From positions 620,001 to 684,000 of the forward strand of contig BSBK01006741.1 in the NCBI GenBank assembly GCA_027943335.1: a stretch of DNA of 64,000 nt, in the 5' to 3' direction. The stretch is from Chamaecyparis obtusa. Its lineage: Eukaryota; Streptophyta; Pinopsida; Cupressales; Cupressaceae. A program made the position numbers and the translations under genes. Positions within the stretch are counted from its first letter, which is position 1. The number at the start of each line of letters is the position of its first letter. Under the pieces are notes generated by a model that had not been told where the DNA came from, searched no databases, and saw only the letters and a list, made by a program, of their open reading frames with translations. Below are positions 31,202-43,652 of the stretch, piece after piece.

Positions 31202-33494
31202 TTATGTAAAGCGAGTGAGGTTGGAAGATAGGAGGAATAGGCAAATGAGGAAAAATGATAGAAGGTAGAAGGATAATGCATGGAAGGATTGTAAAAGGGT
31301 AGGTGGAAAGGAAGGCAAGATCAACATCAACACATACCTTGAAGGGTGGTGAGAGGATGGAGGAATCATGAATGAAGGAATACGTGAAGGAATATGGCGA
31401 ATGGATAGCAGAGGTTGTGGTTTAGGCGCATGGAATGGAGGAATGCTTTTGGAAGAAGATGAAGTAGAAGTCTTTGGAAGCTTGAATGTCAACTTCACTT
31501 TTTTTTCAACACTAGACTCTTTCAAGAGAGACTTTGGAATCCATATAGCCATAGGCTTTTTATTTCTTTTTGATGATCTAGAGAGAATATCTTCAATGAT
31601 GGATTTTGGAACCCATACTTGTCTTGTAGTTTTTTTCTTAGATATCTCTTTTGACTTTATATTTTCATGTCTATTAGAGGAGACATAGTGATCTTCTTTT
31701 TTTGATGAATTTTTGTATTGCTTCTTTTTCTTGTATTGAACATTCAAGTTACTTCCAAAGAACTTGGGACTTGTGGAAGAAGAAGGAGGATATGACTGGT
31801 TTAGATGGGTGGGTGGATGAAAAGGATTCAGGGGTATGCATCTATGTTGATCTTGAGGAAAGATGGGAGATGGAGGGATGTAAGGACCCAAGATAGATGG
31901 TGAATTAGGAGAGTTAGGAGGGGAAAGTGAAGGGACATAAGGACCCAAGATGGAAGGAAAACATGAAGCCCTTAGTAGTGGTGAAGGAGGTCCAAGGATG
32001 GACGTGGAAGACACAAAAAGATAATCAATAAGTTTATCAACATCTATATGACAACCAAGGATATCAGCATCTTTAGAGTGAGCATTAGAATTTTCAATAG
32101 AATCGTGGACATCTTGAATATGAGCACCTTGTTTGATAGGATTTTTCAAAGCTTGCAAAGACTTAGGAAGAGTAGAAAGTGGAAATGAACATGGAGTGGT
32201 AGAACAAGAAGATGGAAGACTTTGATCTTGACAAGGATCCTTGGAAAGCATAAGCGTATAATTTTTCTTTTGATTTTCAATAGGCTTAACATTGGAAAGA
32301 ACAACACCATTTTTACCAACCTTAATGGAAGTATCATCTTTGAAAGTGGAAGTGAGGTAAGGTTATTTTGATTGTCAATAAGCTCAACAGTGTAAGTAGT
32401 AGCTTGATCTTGCTTAGGACAAGACTTAAGACATGGTGGAATGCATGAAAAAAGGTGTGTAGGATCAAAAGAACCTTGAGACGGAAAAGAGACATCATGA
32501 AAAGGATTGGATGACATGGAGGGTTCTTGATCTTGATCTTTCTTTATATTCTTTTCTTCATCATTTTTAGAGTCCTCTTGACATGGAGCCACTTCTAAGG
32601 ACAAGGAAGCATGTTGGGATTGTATGGATGACTTTGGAAGAGATGGTGAAGGACTAGCTAAAGTAGGGATTATAGCATATGAAGGCTTAGGCTCTTTAGG
32701 TTCATCATTATTGAAGTATTTGCAGCCAAGTGAAGGTTAGTTTGAGTTTCTTTAAGAGGTAGCCCTGGAGGATAACTATAGGGAACCGCATGAAAAGTAT
32801 TAGGGCTTGTGTCAGATGAAGGTTCTGTGAAAGATTTGAAAGACTCGAAAGCTTTAGGAAATGTATGGGTATTGGAGGAAGTAGGGGATGGAAGGGAACC
32901 ATCACAAGACAAAGGTTCAACATTAACATGATCTTGCTTGAGAATGTAATCTTTATTTTCAGCCTGAGAGTTCTTAGAGGAGAGATCCTTATAGTATTGA
33001 CATTTCAAGCTAGCACGATGCATTTTATAGTCCTCAGCAGTAGTAGATGGATCATCATCAAGGTATTGTCCACAAAAGCCATCAAAGTCTCTTTCAAAAT
33101 TAGAATCATATGGATCACCATCACGATCTATCCAATGTGATGGCCCATTTGTAGTAAGTAGGAACATACGACGAGGAGGACCCTTAGGAATAGAGGTGTC
33201 ATAGGTATCATTACATTGTCTGTCGTCATAGTCATCATAGTCTCCAAAGCTGGATGTGTCACTCTCTATGGAAGAGGTATCATAAGGGTTATCACGTTGC
33301 TCAAATTCTATCTGGGGGCATGGTGACATGTACAAGTCTTTATCAAATGGAAAAGAGGATAGAGATTCCCTGGAGAACTCTTTAGATTCCTTTTCTTTCT
33401 TAAGATTGTTAAGTTCCACTTGCATAGCTTGCAGTTGCTTCATCATAGCTGTGATTAGAGCTTCTTCCTCTTGTGTACTGATTCTTTGAGACAT
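31202..33494 (-). pseudogene. Large conserved protein of the D/E family (D copy)
   Basis: Three fragments in shifting frames: 33494-32670, 32604-32146 and 32251-31202. It starts MSQRISTQEEEALITAMMKQ with a short coiled coil, then Ser/Asp-rich and Pro/Ser-rich regions, repeated SILGPYVPS / SILGPYIPPS motifs near 31870-31950, and a pair of related WVPKSIIEDI and IWIPKSLLKE motifs near 31540-31610. Every section from DTSIPKGPP onward has a counterpart in E (49800-51600). It lies where gag should be but has no capsid or zinc-knuckle signature. At least two frameshifts separate the fragments. Function unknown; I infer a family-specific leader or Gag-substitute protein. Confidence 0.65.
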
Positions 33495-33629
33495 GTGTAC
33501 TGATTCTCAATAGCTACTACTCTATTCCTGACATAGTGATTTGTTTGACAAATTCTAGAAATAGGCTGAAAACATTGGATATCTTGCAATTTGACAATTT
33601 CTGACAACTCTCTCAAATTTTTCCAAATG

Positions 33630-33875
33630 ACACTCTGCAGACTCGTACGACACTGGTTAGTCTATGAAATGACAGTTGCTAAACTCGTATGACAGTTGGG
33701 TAGCAATGAAATGATAGTTGACAAAACTCGTACGACAGTTGCTAATAGGGTTTTGACTTTCTTGAATTTGCTGGTTTGAAAACTCGTACGACACTGGGTT
33801 CTCAATCATACGACAGATGGGAAATACTGAAATGACACTTGACAAAACTCGTATGACTTTTGACTTCCTGAAATG
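33630..33875. repeat. Degenerate array of ACTCGTACGACAGTTG units (D, array 2)
   Basis: About ten imperfect copies built on AAACTCGTACGACA and GAAATGACAGTTG, lying just upstream of the D frame. Elements E (48365-48515) and G (38540-38720) have arrays at the equivalent place, but with other unit sequences. Confidence 0.75.
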
Positions 33876-35735
33876 ACTTTTGACTCCAAAAAGAATTTTA
33901 CGTCAAATTTTGAAAAACTTAAGGTTTCCAATTTTGGATTGTTTGCAAATTGTACTATCCAAATTTTGAGGTTATACCCGATTTGATCATTTTTAATAGC
34001 CAAGTAGATAAACAAGCACACAGAACAACAAGAAAGTGATTCCAAGCACGTCTAAAAATAATGAACAAGGGCAAAAGCAACCTTGCGCATGAACAATCAA
34101 GTGACCAAATTGTGCTAATCCCTGAGAGTACTAATTGTGTATGTTCTGAAAAGTTTTGCAATAACACACATATACCTGAGAATAAAAAATTGGCCTCTCT
34201 AGGGTTTTTAGTAATGGTTTGACTCTGCAACTTTTATGATTCAAAGGGGTGAACTCCAATCCCGGTGCACCAAGGTTTTGACATAGTCTGAGAACTTAAT
34301 CTTCAAGAGCTGCTAGGGAGATCTGACAACCCAACAATGAACCATACCTGTGGAGATTTCTTCCACAAAGACATTTATATAGCGGCTGTCACTACCATGG
34401 TGAAAATGGCTATTACCGCTTGAGGTTCTGTCAACGCAATTTTCCCTGTGAAGGGATTGTCCGCTATGGTTAACCCTCTCTAAAGGTGACTCACAGATTT
34501 ATACCACAAGGGGACTTGGCTCCAGATCCAAGGTTTTTGACACCTTTTCACTTTTAACTCAAACAAAGCAAGCAGATTAATCCGACACGCTAAGACAAAG
34601 TTTTGTTCCACCAAGGTCTGTGATATCAACTCCACGTGATCTATCAACCTCTCTATGGAGAGAATGTATCAATCAATAAGAGAAGACACACTAACCAATT
34701 TTGATTCACCAAAGCTCGTGATATCAACCCCACGTGATCTATCAACCTCTCTGGAGAGAGAATGTGTCGATCAATAAGAGAAGATGCACTAACCAAGTTG
34801 AATGTGAAATGCACTAAGTATACTCCCTACCTATAAAGATTCTGTCATCAAGAAAGATTTCTCTAGGAATCCAATCTCTCAAGAATTACAAATAATGTTC
34901 ATAGGGCCTAATTACTATGTGAGCATAGATATATTCCCGAAAGAAAATCTACCAAAAGTACCCAAAAAGCAGAAAGAGGAACACTTAATGCTTAAAGAAA
35001 ATATGAGATGAGTCCACAAGGTGGAACACTTAACACCTCACACAAGCTGAAAATGAGTCCCCAACTTAGAAAACAAGTGAGTTCCTAAAAGCACAAAAGG
35101 GTTGCCAAGTGGAACACTTAACGCTTCTGTCTTGTTGACCCCTCCCCTTTATGGCGCTGAGATTGCAACCACGGGGTGGAAATGAGGGGCCGATGGATTA
35201 GTGAGTCTAATAACCCAAGATAGCAATCAAGATCAATCACAAGTATTCTAAGACTACTTAATGAATCCTTAAGGGATCACAACCTAGTATCAAATTATGC
35301 AAGTGTGTAGAAATAGATCAAAAGCATGGAAATATGCACACAAGCTTGACACGTGAGAGATTTGTTTTAGGGTCCAAATTGAAATATTATTAGCTTGAGA
35401 AGAATACCTTAGATCCAACGCTTTGCAATCCAAAATTTAGCACACGTCTGAAAGTACAAAACCAAGACAAATCAATAACAAACTGTAAGCGTTAGAAATC
35501 AATAATCTAAAAGTACAAATATGCAAATTCTATGATCAAATGGCAAAATTTGAAAATGAAACCAACATGCTTGGATTTGGCTTGGAAAGAGCTTTCCAAT
35601 GATATATCACACTTAAACTTTCAATACCATATGTGAAAATTTCGCAAAAAAATGGGTGCCAATTTTCCAGAGGCACGGATTCTAAAAATGCCAAAATTTT
35701 CAAAAAAAACAAATCAAAAAATAGAAAGCCGGCAT
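33876..35735 (-). other. Leader of D between its two arrays
   Basis: No gene. About 34190-35300 matches the G leader at 37540-38430 in inverted orientation. The 18-base near-palindrome TTGGAAAGAGCTTTCCAA at 35582-35599 lies in a block also found in E (46890-47040). Confidence 0.7.
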
Positions 35736-35739
35736 GATC

Positions 35740-36115
35740 AAAATAGGCATAGGTGTGATTGAAATGAGCACAGGCATGACTGAAATGTGCCCAGGCGTGA
35801 TTTAAATACTCATAGGTGTGATTTAAATACTGATAGGTGTGACTGAAACTAGCATAGGCGTGACTGAAACTGGCAGATGCATGACTGAAACTGGCATAGG
35901 CGTGACTGAAACTAGTAGATGTGTGACTGAAACTGGCAGATGCATGACTAAAACTGTCAGATGCGTGACTGAAACTGGCAGATGCGTGACTAAAACTGTC
36001 ACATGCATGAGCAGAATGCTTGTAGGCATGAGTAGAATGCTTGTAGCTGTAAGCAGAATGCTTCAAGGCATGAGCAGAATGCTTGTAGGCGTGAACAAAT
36101 TTCTCATAAGTGGTC
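35740..36115. repeat. 21-base tandem array (D, array 1)
   Basis: About 17 copies of a 21-base unit in two flavours, GTGACTGAAACTGGCAGATGC and ATGAGCAGAATGCTTGTAGGC (plus strand). Because 21 is divisible by three, frames stay open on both strands across it (for example 35536-36177 minus and 35839-36171 plus). It lies just inside the primer-binding site of D. Confidence 0.9.
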
Positions 36116-36220
36116 TCAGATTGCTCGTAAGTGACATTTTTCTGGTTTACACAAAAATGATGAAAAAGTGATGCCAAAAATATATAAAATTAGATAAAAA
36201 TGAAGAGAATGAGGCTCAAG

Positions 36221-36238
36221 GCCCCATGGTGGGCGCCA
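36221..36238 (-). promoter_or_regulatory. Primer-binding site of D
   Basis: The minus strand reads TGGCGCCCACCATGGGGC four bases inside the LTR end, a primer site of the kind used by many plant Gypsy elements and not the tRNA-Met type. Element E has the close variant TGGTGCCCACTATGGGGC. Confidence 0.85.
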
Positions 36239-36242
36239 AAAA

Positions 36243-37454
36243 TGTGTGTGTGAAAATTGTACCTAATCTATAAACACAACACTCAGTAAAACATTAGAGG
36301 TTGGCTATAATAAAAATCATGCAAAATTGAAATATAATTTAACCAAGCGATTTACTACCTTCTAGTAGGTGCGAGATTGATGTTCTTAGATTGTAATCGA
36401 GATCAGTGACCTAGACGACACCTAAATGAAGGATTTGAATGCAATTGATTTAGATATGAATTGAATGCAATTAAGCTATTTTTTTTTTTGATTTTATGAT
36501 GCAATAAGGAATGAAAACTTGATATGAAACTAATCTAAGAATGGTATGCAAAAAAAAAAAAGATTGATCTCACAAAGATGTTGATTTGCAAGAGCTTTGA
36601 TTCTCCCAATTCCAATTCTCCAGCGTGATTGTGCAAATTTATGGATGAATTATGAAGAGCTGAGCCTTGATTTTATAGAAATCCAGGGCTTTGGAGGTGC
36701 ATGAAAAAGAAAGCCATAAATCACTCAAATAACTCAGGTTGATTTTTGAGTTATTTTTAAATAAAGGATAATTAAGTCACAAAAATCATGCAAAAGCACA
36801 GTTCAACTCGAATTAGAAGTTTAGATCCACTTTAAAACTCAAAAAGATGTTGAGTTTCAAAAAGCTAACAACTTGCATTGATTTTCCAATTTTGAGTTTA
36901 ACTGGTCCTTGAATGTGCACATGGATAATTATGATTTAATAAATAAATAAAGTGATTTATTTTCAACTTAACTGCTTTTTGAAATAAAATAATTAATTTA
37001 TGGGTTAATTAACTATTTTATCAAACTTTTATTAAAAATTATATTATTAAATAATGACAACATGCTTTAATTAATTAAATAAGAATTTAATCAATTAAAG
37101 ATAAGAATTTTGATTTATTGTCAAAATTAAATAATACAATTAATAATAGATAGAATTAAATTTAATTAAATAATTAAGTGGCAAATATTAAATCTAATTA
37201 ATTAAATATGCAAAATATTTAATTAATCAAATTTTAGGATAAATATGATTTATTGCCAAATAATTATAAAATTAAAGATAATTAAGATAATTAAGAATAT
37301 TGCTAGGAATATTCCCTGATGCAGAATTTAAGATAATCAATTATGATTCGATGATGTTTAGATGTGCCTTAGATTAGGACTTTGATGTCGATTTCGTTTG
37401 ATTTGATGATGTTTAGAGATTAATGAACTTATAGCCCATTTTTGGGGTATTACA
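36243..37454 (-). repeat. 5' LTR of D
   Basis: A 1,212-base LTR whose own-strand start is TGTAATACCCCAAAAATG, a common Gypsy LTR start, and whose end adjoins the primer-binding site. The middle (about 36900-37300) is very AT-rich with many ATTAA motifs. The base run GTGCC follows at 37455-37459; no matching left target duplication was found because D is truncated. Confidence 0.8.
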
Positions 37455-39394
37455 GTGCCTAGCTTGAGTGTTTATTGCTTTTATAAATCACACTTCAATT
37501 TTGGGCTCTTAAAGGACATAGATTCACTTTCTTGCATATATGTTTCACATAGTAATTAGGCCATATGAACACTATTTGTGGTGTTCTTGAGAGAGTGGGC
37601 TTCTTTCACTTGTTTTGCATTCAAAGATCTTCTTGACGATAGAACCCCTTGTAGGTAGGGAGGATATTGTTATTATCTCACGGTCTTACTTGGTTTAGTC
37701 CTCAACATTGCTCGATACATTCTCTCTTGGTACCACTTACAGAGCTCGGTAGACATTGTTGTTGATATCATGAACCTTGGTGAGGTGGTTTCAATCTTAG
37801 TGTGTCAATGAATTTTCTTGCTATGTTTGGGTGAAGTGAAGAGGCTAGAGGATTATGACTGCCTTTTTGGGTAGTATTAGAAACTCAGATCCTTGAATCT
37901 AAACCAAGTCCCCATGTGGTCCTTTTTGTGAGTCACCTTGTTAGAGAGGGTTAACCGTAGTGGAAACTCCCTTTATTGGGTAAACCATGTGGATGAAACC
38001 TCAAGCAGTAATAGCCATTTTCACCATGGTAGCAACAACCACTATATAAATGTTCTTGTGGAAGAAATCTCCACAGGTGTGGTTTTTTGTTGGGCTGTCA
38101 GATCTCCTTAGCATCTCCAATTGATTAAATTCTTAGAATGTGTCAAAACCTTGGTGCACCTCGATTGGAGTTCGCCCTCTTGAGATTACAAAAGTTGCAG
38201 AGTTGACCATTACTAAGAACCATAGTGCAACCAACTTTTTATTTGCTAGGACTATGTTCATGGTTGAAATTTTTTTTGAGAACATATACAAATAACATCT
38301 TTAGGGAGTAGAATAGTAAGTCACTATCTTTGTTCATGTGCAAGGTTGCTTTATCCCTTGCTCATTGTTTGAAGACATTGTTTGCTTGAACTCCCTGATT
38401 GTTGTCTTGCGTGCCTGATTGATGATAAAATTTTGTTGATGCATCTAGTTGATCATTTAAAATGAACAAAAAATAAGTTTCTGAGCTTACAACTTGATGT
38501 CAAGTGGCTTGATCCTATTTTGTCACTTGGTTTTGTGCACTTCCTCGTGCGAGCTTGCATTTTCTCGCACAAACCCTGCATTTTCTCACATGGGATTTCA
38601 TATCCTCACATGACATTTCGCTATAGTCCTGTCAAACCCTCTACTAGCTATCTAATCTGATGTTTTCTCATGCGAGCCCTAACATTTCTTTGTGCAGGAT
38701 TGCATTCCCTCACGTGAAACTATCCCATAATTTGTCAAAACAATGAGCTAATTCCTGTCATTTACAATTTTCCTTGGTCGATCCAGATTAGAGTAGGTCA
38801 CATACCTTGCTGTTAGAAGCCTGTTTGCACCTTGGGTTCATGTTTCTTGACCTCTTGAATTAGTAATTTTTGATTTCACAAGTGACCTTGCTTGGAGTCG
38901 GTAAGTTAGAAATCATCCTTGTTGTGAAGATCAACCTTTGGATCCTTTGATAACACACTTGGAGAGTTTTAGTAATCTCTTGTCCATTCAATCCCATAAA
39001 AATTCAAATTCAATCAAATATAACTTGGATAAATCATTCTCATAATCCATATGTGTTAAGGTATTCACCCATTTATTGGGCACCTATGTGGTAGTGTTGG
39101 TTTATTCCTTTTACAAAAATTCTATTTGATCATCTCTTTTGGACAATTGAGTGCTTTTACTATCCTAGTTTGATACCAATGTTTCTTAGGGTCATCTTAT
39201 CACCTAGTACCTTTTCTTTCATGTCAGTTACGACAAGGTATCAAGTAAATCAAGAAAAATGACCTTAAGTAGTCTTTGACCATTTACCCTTAGTTTAAAT
39301 TCACCAAAAACGTAAGGGAAAAGAGCCCATTTTTGATCAATCCCCTAGGAACAACTCAGAAGTTTGGTTTGATCCCAAGAGTAATCTTAGTGAG
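37455..39394 (+). other. Leader of Gypsy element G
   Basis: No gene. About 37540-38430 is the inverted counterpart of the leader of D (35300-34100), and 38920-39280 matches the leader of E (48700-49050) in the same orientation. It leads into the gag frame of G. The LTR and primer-binding site of G are not present, being lost at the D junction. Confidence 0.7.
38540..38720. repeat. Degenerate CTCGTGCGAG-type repeats (G, array 2)
   Basis: Five or six imperfect units such as CCTCGTGCGAGCTTGCATTT, TCTCGCACAAACCCTGCATT and CTCATGCGAGCCCTAACATT. The array occupies the place where D and E carry their second arrays. Confidence 0.65.
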
Positions 39395-40166
39395 TTGAGT
39401 ACACCCTTAGCACCTTCTCATTCAGATATGGATATGAGTTACATAATGACTCGAAGAGAGAGGGACAAAATGGATAAAATCCTTGATAACATATTTGAAA
39501 GGCATAGAGATACCATTTTGTTTGGTAGTTCCTCTCATGAAAGTAGACCAGTCTCACCCCTTATCTCACCTAGATATTTGGATGCACACCAAAGGGATGA
39601 AAGGGAAATGAAGAAATCCTATCAAGAAGGAAAATCACAACATGACAGTCAAGACGATGAACCTTATGATACTCATGTGAATGCAGCACATACCAATGAC
39701 TTGTTTAAACATTCAAGAACAAGTTCACTACTCCAAAAAACTTCAAGATACACAAGTGAAAGACTTAAGAGAATTGAGCGTGAAAAGAAAGCCTTCCTAG
39801 ATGAACAAGCTACAAAGGAAGAGAAATTTAGACTCCTAGAGTCAGAAAGACAAGCCTTATTGGAAATAGAAAGGAGAGCCATACAAGAAGAGAAAGATAG
39901 ACTCTTGGCTCAAAAACTAAATGATAAATACAACATGTGTGTCGGTGGTGGAAATAACTCTCCTCCACTCACCCCTCCTAAGACTCCACAAAGTGGAGGA
40001 TATTCAAGAACACCTTCATCATCTCCTAGCCCTAGAGGAAGAAGTGCTTCACAAAAAGAGCATTATAGGAGACAAAAACCTCCTAGGAACTCAAGAAAAC
40101 ATTCTCAACATGCTCACCATGGTTCACAATATGAGGGTAGTAGCTTGAGTTTTGACCTCAACTCCC
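39395..40166 (+). pseudogene. Gypsy gag of G, N-terminal part
   Basis: An open frame of 257 codons up to the insertion point. It begins MSTPLAPSHSDMDMSYIM, has a charged helical part (RLKRIEREKKAFLDEQATKE, then QALLEIERRAIQEEK), then a Pro/Ser-rich part with PPLTPPKTPQ, and a basic His/Arg-rich part. The last codons come from the inserted LTR. It continues in the same frame at 57118, on the far side of Copia element F. It is the N-terminal region of a plant Gypsy Gag; by itself it has no recognised domain. Confidence 0.8.
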
Positions 40167-41378
40167 TGTTAAAAAGAAAAGATCCTCAAGATAACTGAGA
40201 GGGGGGGGGGGGGGGTGGTGAATCAGTTATCTAATAATTAAACCATTTATCAACTTCAATATCAACTTCAATAGCTTTGAACCATATAATCAATGTAGTA
40301 ACCAACCATAGAAAGATAATCATACATAATGACACAATAACACAAGATATGTTAACTAGGGAACCTCTTGATCAAAGAGTAAACCCCGGTAGGAATGATG
40401 CCCACAAAATGATGTACTAATATGAAAGTTCTTTGTGAAGGGATGGACCCTATTAGGAGTATTATGAAATACATTTAGTACATATGAATCTCTGTTAGGA
40501 GATTTTGAATCCCTGTTAAAAGATTCTAACCCTGTTAGGAGTTATGGAAGACATAAGGACCCACTGGCCAAACAACTTCAAGGCAAGATCTCTGAATTCA
40601 CTGTCCAATAGATCTTAGGCTTATTTAGTAGAATAATATGAAATATGTTACCTCCTTCACACTGTTCCAAAACCGCACTCTCTGCTACACAAGATCACAA
40701 ATCCAGATCTCTATACTTCGCAAGTCTTCCTTCATCACTGAATTAGCTCTATTCTTCACCTCATGCATATATTCACATCACAACTTTCACAATTTCATAT
40801 CACAACTATTACAATCCCATCACAATAAAGAAAAAATTCCTTCCTTTATACCACACTCAAATAATTACAAATGAGTCGGCATCCAAATACAAAATAATAA
40901 TTTCAACACGCTACATCAAAATTACATAAAAACTGTCAGCTTCCAGATACAATAACTTTCCAATCGTGTGACCTCAAAGTTTGTGCTATGAACCACATCA
41001 CCACCAGTGAGTCTCAAAATTCCCTTTAATTGTGTAGAATCAGCTTCCATCCCGGTTAGGAAATATCCTCCGATTACCAAAAATTGCTACTCAGGAACAC
41101 TGCCAGAATACTACTTCCACCAAAATGCTTATAACTTTCATGAATAAATGAATTTCTTTTTGTGCTCTTAGCCATAGGCTAATAAAACACCAAATAACAT
41201 ACCATCAATTACACATAACTCAATCTACAATATAACATGTGTGCAAAACAAAACTATGCCTACTTCTCTACTAAACTTCAGAATATCACTGTGTTGACAT
41301 CAATGACAATCATAGTCATCAATGCAACAACCACTACTACAAAATGACTGCCAAAGGCCTCATCATTCATTCTTAACA
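40167..41378 (-). repeat. 3' LTR of F
   Basis: A 1,212-base LTR opening TGTTAAAAAGAAAAGATCC and closing TTCTTAACA on the plus strand. It carries a run of 15 G at 40201-40215 (part of the conserved TTCACC...CTCTCAG box) and the GTTAGGAG phrases typical of this Copia lineage. It matches 55908-57112 nearly end to end. Confidence 0.9.
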
Positions 41379-41690
41379 ATCTCTCCCATTGGCATTGATG
41401 ACAACATAAATGAAAAATATCCAATGTTCTAAAAATTCAATCACTGCTGCTCAACTGCTCTGCTGCTCTTCATCAATCAAATCTTGCTTCATTTTCCTAT
41501 TCAATCTCTCCAACAGATGTAGTTCCTCAATGTTTTTAATGATTCTCTCCCCCATTGACATCAATGATAGAAATTCTATCACTATGTCAAACAATAGCTC
41601 AATGTAAAAAGACACTATTAAAAAAAATACATTCACAAGAGTCCTCATGACTTAGCTCAGATACACATACTCCCCCATAGAGGAAGTACC
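41379..41690 (-). promoter_or_regulatory. Three purine tracts before the 3' LTR of F
   Basis: On the minus strand: TATGGGGGAGTATG near 41670, CAATGGGGGAGAGAA near 41546, and AATGGGAGAGAT abutting the LTR at 41379-41390. The last is the one placed to prime plus-strand DNA. Elements B and C show three tracts as well, with the two upstream types in a different order. Confidence 0.75.
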
Positions 41691-41753
41691 AACATCCAAT
41701 CTAAAAAATAGATAGGGCCATATTCCATTGGATGGATGCAACCAACTACATCA

Positions 41754-42890
41754 TTACTCAAAAGTAGGTTGGGGCATAAACCCAAACATACCTCTCAGAT
41801 ACTCAAATGTATCCTTAGGCAAAGACTTTGTAAATATATCTTCTATCTGCTCCTTTGTGCTAATGTACTCCAATTTGACTTCTTTATCTACAACTTTCTC
41901 TCTGACAACATGATACTTGATCTGTATATGCTTAGTTTTAGAATGTAATACAGGATTCTTAGACATACTAATTGTACTTGTATTGTGACAATGTATGACA
42001 ATAGGCTCATTAAAATTAATTCCAATGTCCATCAACATTTTCTTCATCCAAATTATCTGATTACAATTATTTTCTGCTGTTACATATTTTGCTTCTACTG
42101 TACTCTATGAGATACAATTATGCTTTTTGCTGAACCAAGAAACTAATCTTCCTCCAAGAAAAAAGGCTCCACCACTTCTGCTTTTATTATCATCAACACT
42201 GCCTCCCCAACCAGCATCAGTATATGCACATAGGGTAAAATCATCAGAAGTTTCATACCACAAACCATAGTCCATTGTGCCTTTAAGATATCTCAATATC
42301 CTCTTTACTGCTGCATAATGTGACTCTCTAGGTTCAGCTTGAAATCTTGCTACCATTCTAACTAAATGTTGTATATCTGGTCTAGTGTGTGTCAAGTACT
42401 GCAATCCACCAATCATGGATCTATATTTCTTCTGCTCAACTACTGGTGTTTCATCTTTACTAGATAGTTTATGTCCTGTAACCATAGGTATTCCAACTGG
42501 TTTACACTTCTCCATACCAAATCTTTTCAAAAAATCATTCAAGTACTTTGTCTGACTTACAAAGATACCATCTTTGTTTTGTGTTATCTGTAATCCCAAA
42601 AAGTATTTCATTTCTCCAATCATACTCATTTCAAATTCTATCTTCATTTCATCAACAAATTTGTCACTAGCTTCATCGTCTCCTCCAAAAATAATGTCAT
42701 CAACAAAAATAACCAAAACTAACAATCCATTCTCAATTTCTTTTGTATATAAGTTACTATCAGTTGTTCCTTTTGTAAATCCTAATTTTAACAAATATTT
42801 ATCTAATCTAGCATACCAAGTTCTAGGTGCTTGCTTTAGTCCATACAATAATTTTTTTAGTTTACATACCATGTCTCCTTCTTGAGTCAA
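41754..42890 (-). pseudogene. F reverse transcriptase C-part and RNase H
   Basis: The frame at 42105-42890 has LYGLKQAPRTWYARLDKYL, the catalytic box as IFVDDIIFGG (Phe in place of the usual Tyr), MIGEMKYFLGLQI and GGLQYLTHTRPDI, then the RNase H start CAYTDAGWGGSVDDNKS. One TAG stop near 42100 separates it from the rest of RNase H at 41754-42047 (HSKTKHIQIKYHVVREKV). The upstream RT start is at 43071-43652, across two stops near 42905 and 43070. The stops fit CAG-to-TAG type changes. Confidence 0.92.
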
Positions 42891-43070
42891 AGGAAAACCT
42901 TCAGGCTACTCAATGTAGACTTCTTCTTCTAATTCACCATTCAAAAATGCTGACTTCACATCCATCTGATACACTTTGAATTTCTTAAATGCTGCATAAG
43001 CTAAAAATATTCTTATTGCTTCAAGTCTTGCCACAGGGGCAAAAGTCTCTTCATAGTTAATTCCTTCTTG

Positions 43071-43652
43071 CTATGAGTATCCCTTACATACCAATCTTGT
43101 TTTGTTTCTAATTACTTCTCCTTGTTCATTCATCTTGTTCCTGAATACCCATTTAGTTCCAATCACATTTTTGTTTTTAGGTCTAGGGACCAATTCCCAT
43201 ATCTTTTTCTTTTCAATATGATCCAATTCTTCTTTCATAGCTTTAATCCAATGTTCATCTTCACAAGCTTCATTAGTAGACTTAGGTTCAATTTGAGAAA
43301 TCAAACATAAATGTACCTTCTTTCTAGTCATAACTCCTCTGTCTAAACTTCCAATCACTTGTTCAACAGGATGATGTCTTGATATATACCTATTAGGTGT
43401 CATAGTCACTGATCTTTCTTCAACTGTAGATTCTTCTCTATTTTCTTCAACATGACTTTCATTCAACAATTCACTATCAGTCTCAAAAAATTGTTCAGTA
43501 GCTTCAATATTAGGCTGAGGGTTAGTTCCTTCATCATATTCATAATCAAGCATTCTTTCCTGAATTTTAAACTTCTCATCAACTTTTACATTTGCACTTT
43601 CAACAATAGTTTTAGTTCTCTTATTATAACATCTATATGCTTTGCTTTTCAA
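43071..43652 (-). pseudogene. F integrase tail and RT start
   Basis: The frame begins with the end of the integrase C-terminal region (YRCYNKRTKTI), passes an acidic linker, and enters the RT with KKIWELVPRPKNKNVIGTKW and RLVCKGYS. A one-base deletion near 43665 puts it out of frame with the integrase core upstream. Confidence 0.88.

Larger units (their letters stand above)
29840..37454 (-). mobile_element. Ty3/Gypsy element D, 3'-truncated
   Basis: Read right to left: LTR (37454 to 36243), primer-binding site, a 2.7-kb leader with two tandem-repeat arrays, a large frame of unknown function (33494 to 31202), non-coding sequence, and a short piece of Gypsy integrase (30340 to 29840). Its leader, frame and 3' non-coding parts match element E in the opposite orientation, and its leader matches G. 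The 3' LTR is missing at the left. It carries no gag, protease or RT. Confidence 0.8.

Noticed and set aside
35536..36177. A 213-codon open frame on the minus strand with SFSHAS repeats
   Set aside because: It is the translation of a 21-base tandem array in the leader of D; other frames on both strands are equally open and E has no matching protein.
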